The translations under genes and the position numbers were made by a program. Below the pieces are notes generated by a model. That model ran no database searches, had not been told where the DNA came from, and was given only the letters and a program-made list of their open reading frames with translations. This document shows positions 52,321-59,625 of a stretch of DNA of 64,000 bases, piece by piece. The DNA lies in contig DFGI01000096.1 in assembly GCA_002371705.1 (NCBI GenBank), positions 20,877 to 84,876 on the forward strand, in the 5' to 3' direction. Each line of letters opens with the position of its first letter. Position 1 is the first letter of the stretch. The DNA is from Bacteroidales bacterium UBA3754. Lineage in GTDB: Bacteria > Bacteroidota > Bacteroidia > Bacteroidales > UBA1715.

Positions 52321-53847
52321 CTATTTCTTTTTCGCCGCTTCTTTTGCATCCTTTTCTAACTCGTGGTTTAGCAAATCAACCACGGTTTCGGGCGGAAGAC
52401 GCTTCGCTATGATTTTCCGTTCCTTATCAAGAACATATACAACCGGCGTACTATATATATCGTAGTTTGTTCGGAAATTTGTATTCTGATACGGGTCGAA
52501 CACATTTATGAAGTCGAACATATCTTGTTCGGCAATGAACTTTTTCCATTTCTCCATATCGGTTTGAGTATAAACCATAAACGATTCCACTCCTTTTTTC
52601 TTGAATTCGTTTTCGCGGTATAGTTTATGCCATTCAGGAACTATTTTCTTACAATGACCGCAATCGGTGTCCCAGAAATAAATTACCACGTATTTCGATT
52701 TCACCATACTGAGTCGTGTCCAGCCCATATTTTCGTCAAGCGTGTCCTGTCCCATTTTATACACAAGCATATCGCTTGCATGAACACCAATTTGATTGTT
52801 CACCATCTTTTCATAACGGTCTTTTATTTTGTTCATATATGCGGTATCGTTCGCCACACGAGCAGGAATATGGCCATTCAAATAATAATTTGCCATAATA
52901 TGGACAAAGATATTATCCAACCCCATATATTTTGGATTTTGATATTTCATAAACAAGTGATGCAGAGTATTGTAGTACATTTTACCTTCGTACCCTTTGT
53001 TTTCTTGTGCAAGAATCTGCTCCATCACAAAATCGACTTGCGGAATGATTGAGTCAGGAATCTGAATCAACTGTTTATCAAAATAGTCATCAATTTTCGA
53101 CTCATACACAGGAGTGCGCAACAAACGTTCATCACCCAAATTAATATTATCGAAATAATGCTTTTTCATATACGTATATTTAAACAATGAATCGGTAATG
53201 TTGCCATTCTCATCGCGAGGATAATCAGGAATTTCCACTTCGTGGGTGCAACCTAAAATGGATGCGAGCAACGATGACGGATACGTTTTACGAATATCAT
53301 TTTCGTAGGCAACCATCACATCGCGGACCGAATCTACAGTAGCCGACATCGTCTTAATTGAATCGCGGCGAGCAGCCAATCGTTTCTTATTCATTTTTGT
53401 TGTATCTTCGGCGTACAACGCTTTCAGCGCTTCAAGAGCCGGTTTCCGAACCTTGTACATTTCGGAACTTTTCTTCTGATATTGTAAAAATACAGTATTC
53501 GACTCGCTTCCCTCAATCTTCAGTTTTCCGAACAAATCGGAGGTATCAGTTTCGATTTTGAATGTTTGGTCGGGATTGTCAATCACAATTTCAAAATAAC
53601 GATAGTCTGGCGTCAACACCAAATACAAGCCACCGTCGAGCAAGGAATCACCAGCAAACACGCCCTTACCTTTGGAATCAACCCAAATTGTGTCGGACAC
53701 CAATTTTTTCGCACCATAATGATACCCAAGCAACAATGTAGTATCCTTTACACCATTAACTTTCACTTCGATTTTATGAGGCGTTTTTTGTGCAAACGTC
53801 GAAATTGCTAAAGAAAACACTACGAAGAAAACAAAAAACTTTTTCAT
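52321..53847 (-). CDS. Exported thioredoxin-like protein (DUF4369-DUF5106-Trx)
   Basis: 508 residues with a signal peptide (to STFAQ). An N-terminal DUF4369-like beta domain (about 25-120), a helical middle of the DUF5106 type with alternating charge, and a C-terminal thioredoxin fold (about 360-490) with the redox motif DTDCGHCKK (about 394). These proteins are periplasmic thiol-disulfide reductases in Bacteroidota; clients unknown. cis-Pro is likely in YSTPVVYVLD. It lies 15 bases after the DUF4293 gene on the same strand. Confidence 0.85.
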   Translation of the reverse strand: MKKFFVFFVVFSLAISTFAQKTPHKIEVKVNGVKDTTLLLGYHYGAKKLVSDTIWVDSKGKGVFAGDSLLDGGLYLVLTPDYRYFEIVIDNPDQTFKIETDTSDLFGKLKIEGSESNTVFLQYQKKSSEMYKVRKPALEALKALYAEDTTKMNKKRLAARRDSIKTMSATVDSVRDVMVAYENDIRKTYPSSLLASILGCTHEVEIPDYPRDENGNITDSLFKYTYMKKHYFDNINLGDERLLRTPVYESKIDDYFDKQLIQIPDSIIPQVDFVMEQILAQENKGYEGKMYYNTLHHLFMKYQNPKYMGLDNIFVHIMANYYLNGHIPARVANDTAYMNKIKDRYEKMVNNQIGVHASDMLVYKMGQDTLDENMGWTRLSMVKSKYVVIYFWDTDCGHCKKIVPEWHKLYRENEFKKKGVESFMVYTQTDMEKWKKFIAEQDMFDFINVFDPYQNTNFRTNYDIYSTPVVYVLDKERKIIAKRLPPETVVDLLNHELEKDAKEAAKKK

Positions 53848-53862
53848 ATCATTTTATTTAAA

Positions 53863-54339
53863 TTAACGTATTCTATCAATTGAGCGTACCAACTCCTCAT
53901 CCTTCCGTATGGCCTTTATCGCAAGCCAATCGAACACCAACGAAATAGCAACAAGCAACGTGCCAACCTGCGGTTTTGTAGCCACAACATCAGGAGCCTG
54001 AACCAAATACACATAATAGCCAACCGTCGCCAACAATGCTACTGTCAGTATAAACGAGTAACGCACCATACTTATTTGTTTTTTTCTGTTTTTATAGAAA
54101 AAAATTATTGAAAAAGTAAACAGCGCAGTCAAGCAAAACGCAATTCCCAGCGCATACAACGATTCAAGATTCCGCCAAACGCCCTCCGCGTCGAGCCCTT
54201 TCCACGAGAATGCCGATAAGCTGGCGTTCACTGTTTCTGAACTTCCATCCAATTGAAACGAAAACAATGGAAGAATTGCCGCAAGTCCAATCAAACAACT
54301 TGCTAACAATATATATAATGATTGTATTCTTTGTATCAT
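53863..54339 (-). CDS. DUF4293 membrane protein
   Basis: A 158-residue protein with four hydrophobic segments (about 8-28, 63-82, 92-112, 122-142). MIQRIQSLYILLAS and the C-terminal FDWLAIKAIRKDEELVRSIDRIR match the Bacteroidota DUF4293 family; function unknown. First gene of a two-gene unit with the thioredoxin-like protein. Confidence 0.85.
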   Translation of the reverse strand: MIQRIQSLYILLASCLIGLAAILPLFSFQLDGSSETVNASLSAFSWKGLDAEGVWRNLESLYALGIAFCLTALFTFSIIFFYKNRKKQISMVRYSFILTVALLATVGYYVYLVQAPDVVATKPQVGTLLVAISLVFDWLAIKAIRKDEELVRSIDRIR

Positions 54340-54362
54340 AGTGACCTTTTATAAGACAATCG

Positions 54363-54370
54363 CAAAGTTA
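54363..54370 (-). promoter_or_regulatory. TAACTTTG promoter element for the DUF4293 gene
   Basis: A perfect TAnnTTTG match 23 bases before the ATG. Confidence 0.5.
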
Positions 54371-54474
54371 CACTCTTTATCATAAAAACGAAATCAAGAC
54401 AGACGATTTTATGAAAATACAACTATAAAACGCAAATTTTATACAACTTCTTGTAAATTTTCAAAGAAAAAGAG

Positions 54475-54482
54475 TACATTTG
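54475..54482 (+). promoter_or_regulatory. TACATTTG promoter element for the 119-aa gene
   Basis: A perfect TAnnTTTG match with TTG 21 bases upstream (54451-54453), 24 bases before the ATG at 54507. Confidence 0.6.
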
Positions 54483-54506
54483 AATAGTAGTCAAGTGAAC
54501 GAAACG

Positions 54507-54866
54507 ATGAACAAAATTCACACTATAAGTCCCGTTCTTGCAGCGTGTTTGTACATTATCGTAATGATAACGTTCGGTAACAATTGTGTCATCACTGAAC
54601 AAAAATGTTCGCAAGAAAACACATACATTGACTACGTTGAAACACAAATCGGGAATCAAGAACTTCCTGCAAACACAATCGGTTCAATCATAAATCTTTG
54701 CAAATCACCAATCAAGAAAATCAGCAACGAAGATTTTGCATCGCAATGTATTGAAAATCAGATCAAACCAACGGAATACGCATATTTCAACCATCCCGTC
54801 AGAGAAAAAAACACCCGAATATTTTCAAATACCGATATAATTTATCCATTCAATTATTTTTGGTAA
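54507..54866 (+). CDS. Small membrane-anchored protein of unknown function
   Basis: 119 residues, not recognised. A hydrophobic helix near the N-terminus (SPVLAACLYIIVMITFG) is followed by a hydrophilic part with four cysteines after the helix. The good promoter just upstream argues that it is a real gene. I start at ATG 54507; the longer frame begins with a TTG inside the promoter. It could be a secreted or tethered protein; nothing in the neighbourhood gives a role. Confidence 0.5.
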   Translation: MNKIHTISPVLAACLYIIVMITFGNNCVITEQKCSQENTYIDYVETQIGNQELPANTIGSIINLCKSPIKKISNEDFASQCIENQIKPTEYAYFNHPVREKNTRIFSNTDIIYPFNYFW

Positions 54867-54991
54867 GTTGAATTCTCCACACAACTTTTTATAAACAAAT
54901 ATAGGTACACACCGTAGCCACCATTGAATGAGTGTCTACGCTATATTGTTTATATACAATCAATTATATTTCAAATTAAAAATCATTAAAA

Positions 54992-55465
54992 ATGAACTCA
55001 ACATATTTAATAGGATTAATCCTAATCGCAGCTATTGTAGTACCAATAGCATTACTGAATTACAAAAAAGGTAAAAAAAATGCAATCATTAAAGCGCAAT
55101 TTGCCGAAATGACAAAATCCGCAATCATTGCAAACCAAGAGTTTTGGAACGGTTATTTGATTGCCATTGACGAAGTTGACAAGAAATGTTTCTACATCCA
55201 TCAAGAAGACACTACATGCAAATCACAAACAATTGATTTAACGCAATTTAGTTCGTGTCGGGTTGTTTCAAGCAGTTCAATGGGAGCATCAAGCACTTCG
55301 ACCGAGATAATTGAATTGGTGTTTTCGCCAAAATCAACTGATGCGGAAAGCAAGGCTTTGCAATTCTTCAATGCCGACACAGACGGATTCACATTAAACG
55401 GCGAACTGCAAACTGCTGAGCGCTGGAAAAAAATCTGTAATGACTGTATGAACAACAAAAAATAG
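54992..55465 (+). CDS. Membrane-anchored protein of unknown function
   Basis: 157 residues: one N-terminal membrane helix (about 4-22), basic KKGKKN stop-transfer, then a soluble domain of strands (GYLIAIDEVDKKCFYIHQED, IIELVFSP) with four cysteines. No family recognised. The domain length and pattern recall PH-like or GRAM-like folds, but that is weak inference. It ends five bases before nhaD and is probably cotranscribed with it. Confidence 0.6.
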   Translation: MNSTYLIGLILIAAIVVPIALLNYKKGKKNAIIKAQFAEMTKSAIIANQEFWNGYLIAIDEVDKKCFYIHQEDTTCKSQTIDLTQFSSCRVVSSSSMGASSTSTEIIELVFSPKSTDAESKALQFFNADTDGFTLNGELQTAERWKKICNDCMNNKK

Positions 55466-55470
55466 AAGTT

Positions 55471-56757
55471 ATGTATTCAATAGCAATGGTCATCATTTTC
55501 GTTCTTGGCTATCTGTGTATAGCACTGGAACACCCATTGAAACTCGACAAGGCGGCAATCGCCTTGCTGATTGGCGTGCTTACATGGTCTGTGTTCATTG
55601 TTTTCGGAGAAACCGACATTCACGAAGTAGGCACGATGCTCAATGAAAATTTAGCGGAAACCGCACAGACCTTGTTTTTCTTGTTTGCCGCAATGACGAT
55701 TGTCGAAATTATTGACCGTCATAATGGGTTCAAAGTCATTACCGACAAAATCAACGCAACAAGCAAAGTGAAATTGATGTGGCTCATCGGCATTCTCACA
55801 TTCTTTATGTCTGCCGTGCTCGACAACCTTACAACCACCATCGTAATTCTGTCACTGCTCCGAAAACTCATCAACGACAAGGAAACTCGTTGGACATTTG
55901 CCAGCATCGTGGTTCTTGCCGCAAATGCAGGCGGAGCGTGGTCGCCAATCGGTGATGTGACGACGATTATGTTGTGGATTGGCGGTCAGATTACGGCGTT
56001 AAACATTATCAAGGAAATTTTTATTCCGAGTATGGTTTCGCTTGTAGTGCCGTTGGCTGCGCTTTCGTTTACGCTCAAAGGCGAACTTGACCGTCCTGCG
56101 GAAAATTCCGAAAAAGAAAGCCTTACCACGCCTGCGGAACAGAAAGGATACTTGATTTTGGGTGTTTCTCTCTTGCTGTTTGTTCCTATCTACAAGACAT
56201 TCACTCATTTACCCCCGTTTATGGGAATGTTGTTGAGTTTAGGTACAATTTGGTTAGTCAGTCACATACAATCTACTCATTCTCAAGGAGAAAAGAAAGA
56301 ACGACTTTCGGTTGCAGAATGTTTGAAACACGTTGACACCTCAACAATCTTTTTCTTCTTGGGAATCCTAACTGCCGTTGGTGCATTGGGTGCAGCGGGA
56401 CAATTGGGAAAATTGTCGGAATGGCTTCGTGACGCAACAAGTGGAAACATCTACGTAATCGACAGTGTTATCGGTATTCTTTCGTCAATTATCGACAACG
56501 TACCGTTGGTAGCCGCATCAATGGGAATGTACAGCATAGACCCAAATGTAGCCGAATTTGCCGTTGATGGAACATTTTGGTCAATGCTCGCCTACTGTGC
56601 AGGCACAGGTGGTTCCATACTCATTATTGGTTCCGCCGCAGGCGTTGCCGCAATGGGATTGGAACAAATCGATTTCATCTGGTATTTGAAACATATCAGC
56701 TGGTTGGCATTAATCGGTTATTTCTCAGGCGTTCTCTGTATTTATGCAGGATTATAA
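55471..56757 (+). CDS. nhaD: NhaD-type Na+/H+ antiporter
   Basis: A 428-residue polytopic transporter of the ion transporter superfamily with about 11-12 membrane helices. ALEHPLKLDKAAIALLIGVLTW, the ETAQTLFFLFAAMTIVEIIDRHNGF segment, the hairpin motif DNLTTTIVILSLLRKLI, ANAGGAWSPIGDVTTIMLWIGG and the second DNVPLVAASMGMY are characteristic of NhaD. It exports Na+ or Li+ in exchange for protons. Followed by a good terminator. Confidence 0.9.
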   Translation: MYSIAMVIIFVLGYLCIALEHPLKLDKAAIALLIGVLTWSVFIVFGETDIHEVGTMLNENLAETAQTLFFLFAAMTIVEIIDRHNGFKVITDKINATSKVKLMWLIGILTFFMSAVLDNLTTTIVILSLLRKLINDKETRWTFASIVVLAANAGGAWSPIGDVTTIMLWIGGQITALNIIKEIFIPSMVSLVVPLAALSFTLKGELDRPAENSEKESLTTPAEQKGYLILGVSLLLFVPIYKTFTHLPPFMGMLLSLGTIWLVSHIQSTHSQGEKKERLSVAECLKHVDTSTIFFFLGILTAVGALGAAGQLGKLSEWLRDATSGNIYVIDSVIGILSSIIDNVPLVAASMGMYSIDPNVAEFAVDGTFWSMLAYCAGTGGSILIIGSAAGVAAMGLEQIDFIWYLKHISWLALIGYFSGVLCIYAGL

Positions 56758-56766
56758 TTTATATGT

Positions 56767-56801
56767 AATAGAGGTGTTTTGCAAGACACCTCTATTTTTC
56801 A
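56767..56801 (+). terminator. Terminator of nhaD
   Basis: An 11-bp stem AATAGAGGTGT / ACACCTCTATT with an 8-base loop and a T-run. Confidence 0.85.
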
Positions 56802-56843
56802 CAGAATTTTACACATAAATACGTACAAAAATTTTATTTTTTT

Positions 56844-56851
56844 TATATTTG
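56844..56851 (+). promoter_or_regulatory. TATATTTG promoter element for the 44-aa lipoprotein
   Basis: A perfect TAnnTTTG match in an AT-rich tract, 39 bases before the ATG. Confidence 0.65.
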
Positions 56852-56890
56852 CATTTGTATAAACAAGAATAGTTTAAAAATTTTACATTT

Positions 56891-57025
56891 ATGAAAAAAT
56901 TAGGTATCGTATTGGTTGTAGCTGCGGCATTGGCAGCGCTTGTTTCCGCTTGTAAAACTGTTGATCCATGTCCAGCATATCCTGGTGAATCAAGTGTTGA
57001 GCAAATTGACAACTCAAGAATATAA
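56891..57025 (+). CDS. Small (44 aa) lipoprotein with CPAYPG motif
   Basis: A complete tiny gene: Lys-rich start, hydrophobic h-region (IVLVVAAALAALVSA), lipobox VSAC with Cys21, then only 23 residues containing DPCPAYPGE. Small lipoproteins with a CPAY-type motif recur in Bacteroidota and are often missed by gene callers; their function is unknown. A strong promoter precedes it and two hairpins, the second a textbook terminator, follow it, so it looks monocistronic and well expressed. Confidence 0.75.
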   Translation: MKKLGIVLVVAAALAALVSACKTVDPCPAYPGESSVEQIDNSRI

Positions 57026-57764
57026 GTATTCCATACTTATATCTCCATTTATTAGCATAATACAGAGTATTTTCATACTCTGTATTTTTTCATTGTCTGC
57101 ATTCAGCCAAGGCGAAGTTGATAATCAAACAAAGATTTTGTTTTCCGACGACTACACTGTATTTGTTGGATTAAACACAAATGGATTCGGTATTGGATAC
57201 CGTTACGGGAAATATGTTGATTATCTGCATAAAACGACATACACCGTTGAAATTGCGAACCTGAGAAGCCCCAAAGAAATCCGACTTTCATCAGCTACTG
57301 GACAAACCATCTACGGCAAACAAAATAATGTAGGCGCAATCCAATTTTCAATCGGACGGAAAAATGAGCAATTCAGTAAATTCGACAAGAATTCTGTCGC
57401 TATTTATTGGAATTACACGATAGGAGGAACCATGGCCATCGAAAAACCCACGTATTACCACGTGCTCTACCCCGACGGTCTTGACGTGATTGAAAAATTC
57501 AATGATTCGAACTACACAAAATATGGGAAAGCATCGTTTTCGTACGGGCTTAATGAATTAAAATTCGTCCCAGGATTGATGGCAATGACAAGCGGAGAGT
57601 TCAATTTTTCGAGCAAAAACAACTACACCTCGTCGGTTGAAATCGGAACAAGCCTCCAAATGTATCTCAGAAAAATCAGAATTATGTGCAACGATGAAAA
57701 TTCATGGTATTTTGTGACATTGTTTGTAAATATTCATTTAGGAAAATTACGGAACGAATTTTGA
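57006..57764 (+). CDS. Probable outer-membrane barrel-like protein
   Basis: About 252 residues if it starts at TTG 57006, overlapping the end of the lipoprotein gene; no ATG is available in this frame upstream of the mature region. The hydrophobic ISIIQSIFILCIFSLSAFSQ looks like a signal peptide. The mature part has alternating strands and the patterns GFGIGYRYGKYVDYLHKTTYTVEIANLRSPKEI and YGKQNNVGAIQFSIGRK, which I associate with an uncharacterised Bacteroidota outer-membrane family. The start is uncertain, and a terminator hairpin lies across the signal-peptide codons. Confidence 0.55.
   Translation: MTTQEYKYSILISPFISIIQSIFILCIFSLSAFSQGEVDNQTKILFSDDYTVFVGLNTNGFGIGYRYGKYVDYLHKTTYTVEIANLRSPKEIRLSSATGQTIYGKQNNVGAIQFSIGRKNEQFSKFDKNSVAIYWNYTIGGTMAIEKPTYYHVLYPDGLDVIEKFNDSNYTKYGKASFSYGLNELKFVPGLMAMTSGEFNFSSKNNYTSSVEIGTSLQMYLRKIRIMCNDENSWYFVTLFVNIHLGKLRNEF
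57021..57041 (+). repeat. Hairpin at the end of the 44-aa gene
   Basis: TATAAGTAT pairs with ATACTTATA across a 3-base loop. It covers the stop codon and may stabilise the mRNA 3' end. Confidence 0.5.
57059..57090 (+). terminator. Intrinsic terminator inside the next gene's signal-peptide codons
   Basis: A perfect 12-bp stem AATACAGAGTAT / ATACTCTGTATT, loop TTTC, then four more T. It ends the 44-aa lipoprotein transcript but lies within the reading frame of the barrel-like gene. Confidence 0.75.
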
Positions 57765-57828
57765 TATTTTTTTCGTACATTGCAATTTGAAATAAATACA
57801 GTAAAACATTTTCAAAAAACTATACAAT

Positions 57829-58317
57829 ATGAAAAAGATACTCTTCACAGCCTTGACAGCAATATTGGCATGTAGCCAACTCTCGGCACAAGATTTCAGC
57901 GAATTAAAAGGGAAATTGCTGACCGATTCGGTTGAATATGCGGAAATGCAGCCTAAAGTGGTGGAATGTTGCGAGTTTTTACTCAATTCCTCAGTAAAAA
58001 ACGATGAAAACAACCTTATTGCATTCGATTTTCTTGTAGAATGGATGAACAACAATCCATACTATAATTTCCAAACGCACAAGAAATTCTTCAAAATTAT
58101 TAGCGGCGACGCGCCACTTACCGCCCGTTATTTTGCAAGCCTCTGCAAAACAGCCATTGAAAACGACTTCAAAATCGAAGAAGAAGAACTTCAATATCAA
58201 GCAATTGACAAATTCGTGCGTTTTTGTATGTACAAAAAATACCACGTTGAAATTGACAAAAAACTTGAAAAATACGTGGAAGCAAAGAAAGATGGAAAAT
58301 TGAAAGAAATGCTATAA
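57829..58317 (+). CDS. Exported protein of unknown function
   Basis: 162 residues with a signal peptide (to QLSAQ). The mature part is mainly helical (LLTDSVEYAEMQPKVVECCEFLLNSS, AIDKFVRFCMYKKYHVEIDKKLEKYVEAKK), with a two-cysteine pair ECCEF. Resembles small periplasmic hypotheticals of Bacteroidota; I cannot name a family. It starts 64 bases after the barrel-like gene and ends just before the convergent gmhB. Confidence 0.6.
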   Translation: MKKILFTALTAILACSQLSAQDFSELKGKLLTDSVEYAEMQPKVVECCEFLLNSSVKNDENNLIAFDFLVEWMNNNPYYNFQTHKKFFKIISGDAPLTARYFASLCKTAIENDFKIEEEELQYQAIDKFVRFCMYKKYHVEIDKKLEKYVEAKKDGKLKEML

Positions 58318-58326
58318 CACAATCAG

Positions 58327-58824
58327 TTATTGCATTTTAAGTAATTCCTTGCAATACGGGACGATTGATTCATTCTTATTAATCTTAATTCCCGTAATGC
58401 CGGCACGCTCAGCAGCCTCAATGTCGCGCGAGCCATCGCCAATCAAAAAAGATTGAGTCCTGTCGATATTGAATTCCTTTATAGCCCGCTCTATGAGCAG
58501 CGTGCCTGGTTTTCTACATTCACACGGTCCACTAATTTCAGGATAATGGGGACAATAATACACTCCAGCGATTTCTATTCCTTGTTTGCGCAATTCATCG
58601 CACATATATTGATGTAACGCCTCCACATCGCGTTCGCTGTACAAACCTTTCGCAACACCTGCTTGGTTGGTTATCACCACAAAGATAAATCCCGCATCGC
58701 GGAGCATACGTAATCCCTCAAACAAGCCATCATTAAACTTAAAATCGGAGATTCTATACGTATAGTATAACGAACCATCGTTTATAACACCATCTCTATC
58801 AAGAAAAATCGCCTTTGTCCTCAT
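58327..58824 (-). CDS. gmhB: D-glycero-D-manno-heptose 1,7-bisphosphate 7-phosphatase
   Basis: A HAD-IIIA phosphatase of 165 residues used in LPS heptose synthesis. Nucleophile and acid Asp in FLDRDGVIND (D9, D11), VVITNQAGVAKGLY, the zinc loop CPHYPEISGPCECRKP (Cys-His-Cys-Cys type) and the GDGSRDIEAAERAGI metal site are all present. Histidinol-phosphatase is the main alternative in this family, but hisG stands alone elsewhere. It is the last gene of an operon with the MBL hydrolase (18-base gap). Confidence 0.85.
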   Translation of the reverse strand: MRTKAIFLDRDGVINDGSLYYTYRISDFKFNDGLFEGLRMLRDAGFIFVVITNQAGVAKGLYSERDVEALHQYMCDELRKQGIEIAGVYYCPHYPEISGPCECRKPGTLLIERAIKEFNIDRTQSFLIGDGSRDIEAAERAGITGIKINKNESIVPYCKELLKMQ

Positions 58825-58842
58825 AAATCAGTCTGTTAACTC

Positions 58843-59625
58843 CTACTTTTCTAATTCAAGCCTCAATCCATCATACGCTAAATGCACATGTTCGGGCAAC
58901 AATTTGCAGGCATCAACATATAACCCCATACTATGGCTGCAATGCGTAAGATAGGCATCTTTCGGTTTAATTGTTTGAATGATTTCAATTGCCTGCGACA
59001 CACAAAAATGAGAATAATGTTTTTCAAATCGCAACGCATTGATTACCAAGCACTCTACACCATCAAGCAATGCCATTGTTTCTGGTGGAATATACGACGC
59101 ATCGGTTATATAAGCGAATTGTCCGATTCGATAGCCCAAAATTGGCAGATTCAAATGCCGCACCCGAAGCGGCTGAATTTGAATGCCCATGTATTCAAAC
59201 GGTTGTTCGTCTATTTCTTGCACATTCATCATTGGCGCGCCTGGATATGGATGTTCTGCGAACACATACGAAAATTCCCGTTTAATTGCCTCAACCACAC
59301 GATGTTCCGCAAAAATCGGCATTGCTTCGTGACGCATAAAATTGAACGGGCGTATATCATCGAGTCCAGCCATATGGTCTTTATGTTCGTGTGTGATAAG
59401 CAACGCATCGAGCGATATTATGCCATTGGCAAGCATTTGTTGACGGAAATCGCAACCAGCGTCAATCACAATATGCACACCTTCCACATCAAGGAAAAAT
59501 GCCGTCCGCATACGATTGTCGCGACGGTCAGACGATTTACAAACTGTACAGTTGCATCCTATCACAGGAACCCCCTGCGAAGTTCCCGTTCCGAGAAAAA
59601 TTCCATGTATTGAATACCTATTCAT
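58843..59625 (-). CDS. MBL-fold metallo-hydrolase (PhnP/RNase Z-like)
   Basis: 260 residues. FLGTGTSQGVPVIGCNCTVCKS at the N-terminus is typical of the PhnP-like branch, including the Cys pair that can bind a structural zinc. The metal motif LITHEHKDHMAGLDDIRPF (THxHxDH, about 75-93), a further VIDAGCDFRQQ Asp and HCSHSMG near the C-terminus complete the site. Likely a phosphodiesterase; substrate not known. Its start overlaps the end of the HD gene by eight bases. Confidence 0.85.
   Translation of the reverse strand: MNRYSIHGIFLGTGTSQGVPVIGCNCTVCKSSDRRDNRMRTAFFLDVEGVHIVIDAGCDFRQQMLANGIISLDALLITHEHKDHMAGLDDIRPFNFMRHEAMPIFAEHRVVEAIKREFSYVFAEHPYPGAPMMNVQEIDEQPFEYMGIQIQPLRVRHLNLPILGYRIGQFAYITDASYIPPETMALLDGVECLVINALRFEKHYSHFCVSQAIEIIQTIKPKDAYLTHCSHSMGLYVDACKLLPEHVHLAYDGLRLELEK

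Noticed and set aside
56891..57764. Single frameshifted gene made of the 44-aa lipoprotein and the barrel-like protein
   Set aside because: The lipoprotein is complete with its own lipobox, and the second frame has its own signal-peptide-like segment; a terminator separates them.
58933..59613. 226-codon ORF on + opposite the MBL hydrolase
   Set aside because: The minus strand encodes a clear THxHxDH metallo-hydrolase; the + translation is Cys/His/Arg-rich with no domain.
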